Shown: in pieces, positions 56,689 through 59,860 of the stretch | Layout: each line of letters starts with the position of its first letter | Numbering within the stretch: the first letter of the stretch is position 1 | Assembly (NCBI GenBank): GCA_902787305.1 | Contig: CADAFS010000009.1 | Coordinates: forward strand, 1-59,860 | Direction of reading: 5' to 3' | Length of the DNA stretch: 59,860 bases | From: an uncultured Pseudomonadota bacterium | Lineage (GTDB): Bacteria; Pseudomonadota; Alphaproteobacteria; Rs-D84 | Notes under the pieces: model-generated | What the model was told of the DNA's origin: nothing | The model's database searches: none | The model's input: the letters and a program-made list of their open reading frames with translations, nothing else | Position numbers and translations under genes: made by a program

Positions 56689-57693
56689 ATGGCGCATCAA
56701 TTCTTTTTTAATCCGTATATTTTGGATAACCTTAATGCGCCATCGCGCGGGTTTGATGTGGTTCAGGATATTTCTGAACCGCGCCTGCGTTTGTATATAA
56801 CAAGTCGCGGGGTGAAAACGTTCTTTGTGCGCAAGCGTATAAATGGGCGCGATCGTCGTATTTTAATTGGTAAATATCCCGATATGGACATCGAAGAGGC
56901 GCGCGGTGCGGTTGCAACCGTTTTGGATAATGCGTCAAAAAAAGTTTCGATAAAGCGCAAGAAAATTTTGTTTTCTGATTTTGTGCAAATGTATCTGAAA
57001 AATCGTGTACATCGGTCGGTTGGGTCGTATGACAAATTGGTGCGGTCGATAAATCAACATTTGAAATTGCTGTTTGATAAAAATGTTTCGGATATAACAA
57101 CCGATGATGTTCGTGAAACAATTGGTGCAATTGGTGGCGCGGCGATTGCAACACGTATGCAAGAATTGTTGCAAAGCATATTTCGCTATGCGTGTGAAAC
57201 GGGGTATGTGATATCAAATCCGGTGTCGGAATTGCCGCGTCAAAAACAAAATCGTCGGGCGCGGCCACTGAATAAATATGGTCTTAATCGATTGGTTGAA
57301 TCGATAAATAATTATCCAGATTCCACAATGCGGGCGGCGTTTTTAATGCTGATTTACGGGTTTGCGACTAAGAATCAGATTTTTTCTATGCAATGGGAAG
57401 ACCTGGATTTCAATCGCGATATGTGGGGTGAACGGCCGTTGTCTGATAGGGCGGTTGTGTTATTGCAAGATTTACCCCAAGACGGTTATTGGGTTTTTCC
57501 GGGACGCGGGCATGGGCATTTGACCGATCCGCGGGTTGCGTGGGCGCGCGTTATCGCGGACGCGGAAATCCCGGATTTGACGATGGACGATGTATATAAG
57601 TTTATCGCGCGGCGTCTTACCTGGGCCGGGGACAAGGAAGATTTGCGCAATAATATGAATGAATTACTGGATGAATTATTTGATATTGAATAG
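56689..57693 (+). CDS. Tyrosine-recombinase-like protein with degenerate active site
   Basis: 334 aa, P4-type layout: an N-terminal DUF4102-like domain (LRLYITSRGVKTFFVRKRINGRDRRILIGKYPDMDIEEAR, ~31-70), a core-binding SAM-like domain (~90-190), and a catalytic-like domain (~200-325). Expected residues are replaced: the first Arg region (usually GLRRGE) reads GFATKNQIFSMQWEDLDF; the HxxR box (HDLRRTFAS) reads MDDVYKFIARRL; and no Tyr is in the final position. The fold-defining parts (QWEDLDF, RPLSDRAVVLL, YWVFPGRG) are intact. It therefore probably binds DNA without cleaving. RBS GAGGAGCGGAG. Last gene after the Cys-rich trio. Residues judged by eye, no alignment. Confidence 0.8.
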   Translation: MAHQFFFNPYILDNLNAPSRGFDVVQDISEPRLRLYITSRGVKTFFVRKRINGRDRRILIGKYPDMDIEEARGAVATVLDNASKKVSIKRKKILFSDFVQMYLKNRVHRSVGSYDKLVRSINQHLKLLFDKNVSDITTDDVRETIGAIGGAAIATRMQELLQSIFRYACETGYVISNPVSELPRQKQNRRARPLNKYGLNRLVESINNYPDSTMRAAFLMLIYGFATKNQIFSMQWEDLDFNRDMWGERPLSDRAVVLLQDLPQDGYWVFPGRGHGHLTDPRVAWARVIADAEIPDLTMDDVYKFIARRLTWAGDKEDLRNNMNELLDELFDIE

Positions 57694-57809
57694 CGGGCGT
57701 GTTTGTTATGGTTTGTTATAATTCCTTGACAGCGGGGTGTGAAAGTGATAGTTTTATGGCGTATGTCATGTTGTGTGACAAAAGGTTTAACAAAAATAAA
57801 GGATGAAAA

Positions 57810-58052
57810 ATGTCAACTTTTGAAAAAGTAAAAAAAATTGTCGCAGATAAATTGGGTGTGGACGAAGCCAAGGTTACCGAAGCCGCCGCATTTGTGAATG
57901 ATTTGGGCGCGGATTCTTTGGATGTCGTCGAATTTGTTATGGAAGTAGAAAAAGAATTCGATATCACAATTCCTGATGAAGAAGCGGCGAAATTGGTGAC
58001 GGTTGGCGATGCAGTGAAATATATTGATGCGCATGCCAAAAAGGCAGAATAA
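57810..58052 (+). CDS. acpP: Acyl carrier protein
   Basis: 80 aa acidic helical protein carrying fatty-acyl intermediates on 4'-phosphopantetheine. The attachment Ser is S36 in [14 protein letters not shown]. The helix II recognition surface [13 protein letters not shown] follows, and length is normal. AAAGGATGAAAA precedes the ATG. A terminator follows (58074-58103), so fabF may have its own promoter despite the conserved acpP-fabF order. Confidence 0.97.
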   Translation: MSTFEKVKKIVADKLGVDEAKVTEAAAFVNDLGADSLDVVEFVMEVEKEFDITIPDEEAAKLVTVGDAVKYIDAHAKKAE

Positions 58053-58073
58053 GTTTAGTCATGTTTTATTTTT

Positions 58074-58103
58074 CCGTCGCGTTTTTCGCGACGGATTTTT
58101 TTC
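58074..58103 (+). terminator. Rho-independent terminator after acpP
   Basis: CCGTCGC-gtttttc-GCGACGG followed by ATTTTTTT. Confidence 0.85.
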
Positions 58104-58169
58104 TGTATTTTTTGCGGAAAACGTATTATTATATGGGCGTGATTTAACTCTATTAAAAGGATTTATGAT

Positions 58170-59420
58170 ATGAAAAGGGTTGTTATTACGGGTATGGGTA
58201 TTGTGTCGCCGGTCGGGTGCGGAATTGAACACGCGTGGAAAAATATAGTTGCGGGCCGTTCGGGCGTGCGGAAAATAGAAGATTTTGATGCGTCTGAATT
58301 ACCGTGTCAAATTGCGGGTGTGCCCGTGCGCGGGACCGATGCGGGAATGTTTAATCCGGATACGGTGGTTGAACCTCGCGAACAAAGAAAAATGGATAAA
58401 TGTATTTTGTATGCCGTGGTCGCCGCGGACGAAGCGGTGCGCGATGCGGGCCTGGATACATACACCGGTGATATGGACAGGGTCGGTGTTTCGGTCGGCA
58501 GTGGTATCGGCGGGTTGAACACGATTTATGAAAACTGTATTGAACTTGCGAACAATGGGCCGCGGCACATAAGTCCGTTCTTTATCCCAAAGTGCATTAT
58601 CAATATGGCGGCGGGACACATTTCTATTAAATATGGTCTGCGCGGGCCGAACGTTGCGATGGTGACGGCGTGTGCGACCGGTGCGCACAGTATTGGCGAA
58701 GGCGCGCGTCTGATTCAGCATGGCGATGCGGACATTATGGTCTGTGGCGGGTCCGAAGGTGCGGTCGGTAAAATTGGTGTTGCGGGATTTTCTGCGATGA
58801 AGGCGTTAAGTACGCGCAATGATGACCCGGCGCACGCGTCGCGCCCGTGGGACCGCGACAGGGACGGCTTTGTTATGTCCGAAGGCGCGGGTATCTTGGT
58901 ACTCGAAGAATACGAACACGCGGTCGCGCGTGGGGCAAAAATTTATGCCGAGGTTGCCGGCTATGGTCTGTCGGGCGATGCGTATCATATAACCGCCCCG
59001 GCGACGGGGGGCGAAGGTGGCGCGCGTGCGATGATGGCGGCGCTGCGTGACGCGGGGCTGAAACCGGCGGATGTTGACTATATCAATGCGCACGGAACAT
59101 CGACGGGGCTGGGCGATGTCGGTGAATTGTTGGCGGTAAAGAAAATGTTCGCGGGAACGAACGCGTGTATGTCGTCAACGAAATCTATGACCGGGCATTT
59201 GTTGGGGGCCGCCGGCGCGGTAGAGGCGATATTTTGTACACTGGCCATACGTGATGGAATTGTGCCGGCAACAGTCAATTTGGAAAACCCGATTGAAGAA
59301 GTTGGCGATTTCGACCTGGTGCCAAAGGTCGCAAAAAAACGCGATGTCAATGTCGCACTGTCCAATTCGTTTGGATTCGGCGGCACAAACGCATCGTTGG
59401 TGTTGAAGAAGGTGGGTTAG
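58170..59420 (+). CDS. fabF: 3-oxoacyl-ACP synthase II (FabF)
   Basis: 416 aa condensing enzyme of fatty-acid elongation. Nucleophile C168 in VTACATGAHS, the two catalytic His in NAHGTSTGLGD and MTGHLLGAAGAVEA, and the acyl-binding Gly-rich NSFGFGGTNASLVLKKVG at the C-terminus. The Cys-His-His triad marks a KASI/II rather than KASIII enzyme. Length is typical. AAAAGG lies before the ATG. The usual downstream mltG is absent; a repeat (59440-59525) and the right terminal repeat follow instead. Confidence 0.97.
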   Translation: MKRVVITGMGIVSPVGCGIEHAWKNIVAGRSGVRKIEDFDASELPCQIAGVPVRGTDAGMFNPDTVVEPREQRKMDKCILYAVVAADEAVRDAGLDTYTGDMDRVGVSVGSGIGGLNTIYENCIELANNGPRHISPFFIPKCIINMAAGHISIKYGLRGPNVAMVTACATGAHSIGEGARLIQHGDADIMVCGGSEGAVGKIGVAGFSAMKALSTRNDDPAHASRPWDRDRDGFVMSEGAGILVLEEYEHAVARGAKIYAEVAGYGLSGDAYHITAPATGGEGGARAMMAALRDAGLKPADVDYINAHGTSTGLGDVGELLAVKKMFAGTNACMSSTKSMTGHLLGAAGAVEAIFCTLAIRDGIVPATVNLENPIEEVGDFDLVPKVAKKRDVNVALSNSFGFGGTNASLVLKKVG

Positions 59421-59439
59421 TGGATATCCGTCTCCGTCC

Positions 59440-59525
59440 GGCACCGCTGTGCGGTGCCGTGACTACGCCGAGACTGCGCCAGGGCTTTTGCCCTGGCTTG
59501 GTGTTAGTTGTTAGTGTTAGTGAAA
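59440..59525 (+). repeat. Dispersed double-hairpin repeat plus AGTG tract, copy after fabF
   Basis: GGCACCGC-tgt-GCGGTGCC and GCCAGGGC-tttt-GCCCTGGC with the linker GTGACTACGCCGAGACTG, then GTGTTAGTTGTTAGTGTTAG. It matches 6576-6642 in order and orientation, with the AGTG tract appended as at 17281-17350. Confidence 0.8.
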
Positions 59526-59564
59526 CGGCGCGGATGCGCCGGTTTTGTTATTTTGCGAACGTCA

Positions 59565-59745
59565 AAAATGCACGATTTTTGGGGTGTTTTTTTGGGGCGG
59601 TATTTTACGCAAACCCGCGGAATTCGTGGGTTTTTGGTGGTAAAAAGTGTTGAAAAAAAACCAAGGTTTTTAGTCAACACTTTTTTTCAAAAAATCAAAA
59701 TTTTTATTTCCTGTAAAATCAATGACTTACGAATTTCGGTTTTTT
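59565..59745. repeat. Right copy of the ~185-bp terminal repeat
   Basis: Reverse complement of positions 1-190; see the left copy. It includes the hairpin at 59646-59691 (AGTGTTGA...TCAACACT around AAAACC/GGTTTT). It lies upstream of the truncated gene at 59827, so it could be a mobile or duplicated leader for that gene. Confidence 0.85.
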
Positions 59746-59749
59746 AACC

Positions 59750-59789
59750 AAAAGTGTATAAAAAAAACCTTGGTTTTTGTTACACTTTT
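59750..59789. repeat. Second GTGT/ACAC hairpin
   Basis: AAAAGTGTA ... AAAACC-tt-GGTTTT ... TACACTTTT. Same core as the hairpin in the terminal repeat but different outer arms, 60 bp further downstream. Confidence 0.7.
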
Positions 59790-59826
59790 AAAAGTAATAA
59801 AACAAGCAGGAAAAGGAGAGTAAATC

Positions 59827-59860
59827 ATGCGAATCGGATTTAGTCATTATAACGCGGAGA
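59827..59860 (+). CDS. 5' end of a gene cut by the window edge
   Basis: ATG preceded by AAAAGGAGAG with good spacing; the first residues are MRIGFSHYNAE. Too short to identify. Placed downstream of the right terminal repeat and its hairpins, so a member of a multi-copy gene family is possible. Confidence 0.5.
   Translation, partial: MRIGFSHYNAE

Overview
The window looks like a piece of chromosome from an uncultured alphaproteobacterium, probably a small-genome, host-associated (gut-type) lineage. The support is indirect. There is a DUF4167 protein (a mainly alphaproteobacterial family), an ftsE-ftsX-ydcF-plsC gene order, single-copy housekeeping genes (tolB, lepA, rbfA, gatCAB, miaB, acpP-fabF, sufBC), four tRNA genes with encoded CCA, and many secreted repeat proteins and beta-barrels. 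No rRNA, CRISPR array, complete prophage or classical insertion sequence was seen.

Layout. 0-6 kb (minus strand): an operon of three type IV prepilin/PilV-like proteins, a zinc-ribbon membrane protein, a small secreted protein and an RluD-type pseudouridine synthase. 6-9 kb: DUF4167, tRNA-Pro with a duplicated 3' end, and an AT-rich leucine-rich-repeat gene. 9-13.6 kb: mltG, twin outer-membrane proteins with identical leaders, a lipoprotein and a VirB2-like pilin. 13.6-15.4 kb: a ribbon-helix-helix/large-protein operon with operator palindromes, and a GIY-YIG nuclease gene between inverted repeats. 15.5-17.5 kb: tolB, a secreted nuclease and tRNA-Lys. 17.8-21 kb: two surface proteins. 21-28 kb: miaB and a gatCAB cluster holding several unknown genes, then ruvX. 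28-32 kb: a subtilisin-like protease and a type IVb pilus secretin with its TcpQ/PilL-like partner. 32-36 kb: sufBC and an AI-2E-type exporter. 36-46 kb: members of a secreted repeat-protein family around the ftsEX cluster. 46-51 kb: a ClpB lacking its N-domain and a Pmp-like autotransporter. 51-59.4 kb: rpmB, tRNA-Leu, a DedA-like protein, rbfA, a four-helix-bundle gene between inverted repeats, lepA, three small Cys-containing unknowns, a catalytically degenerate tyrosine recombinase, acpP and fabF. Both window ends carry the same ~185-bp repeat in opposite orientation.

Two themes stand out. (1) Envelope and surface display: prepilins, secretin, a VirB2-like pilin, two autotransporter-type barrels, three small outer-membrane barrels and four secreted repeat proteins (three sharing a CA-rich mRNA leader, the fourth related by architecture) are scattered among core genes. 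(2) Dispersed palindromic DNA: GTCAT-ended elements, AGTG-tract inverted repeats, tRNA-3'-end mini-elements, an in-frame palindromic insertion inside a coding region, and two small genes (GIY-YIG nuclease; four-helix-bundle protein) each bracketed by inverted repeats of these families. The strongest candidates for something undescribed are these nuclease/four-helix cassettes, the tRNA-3'-end mini-elements, and the pseudo-integrase operon downstream of lepA.
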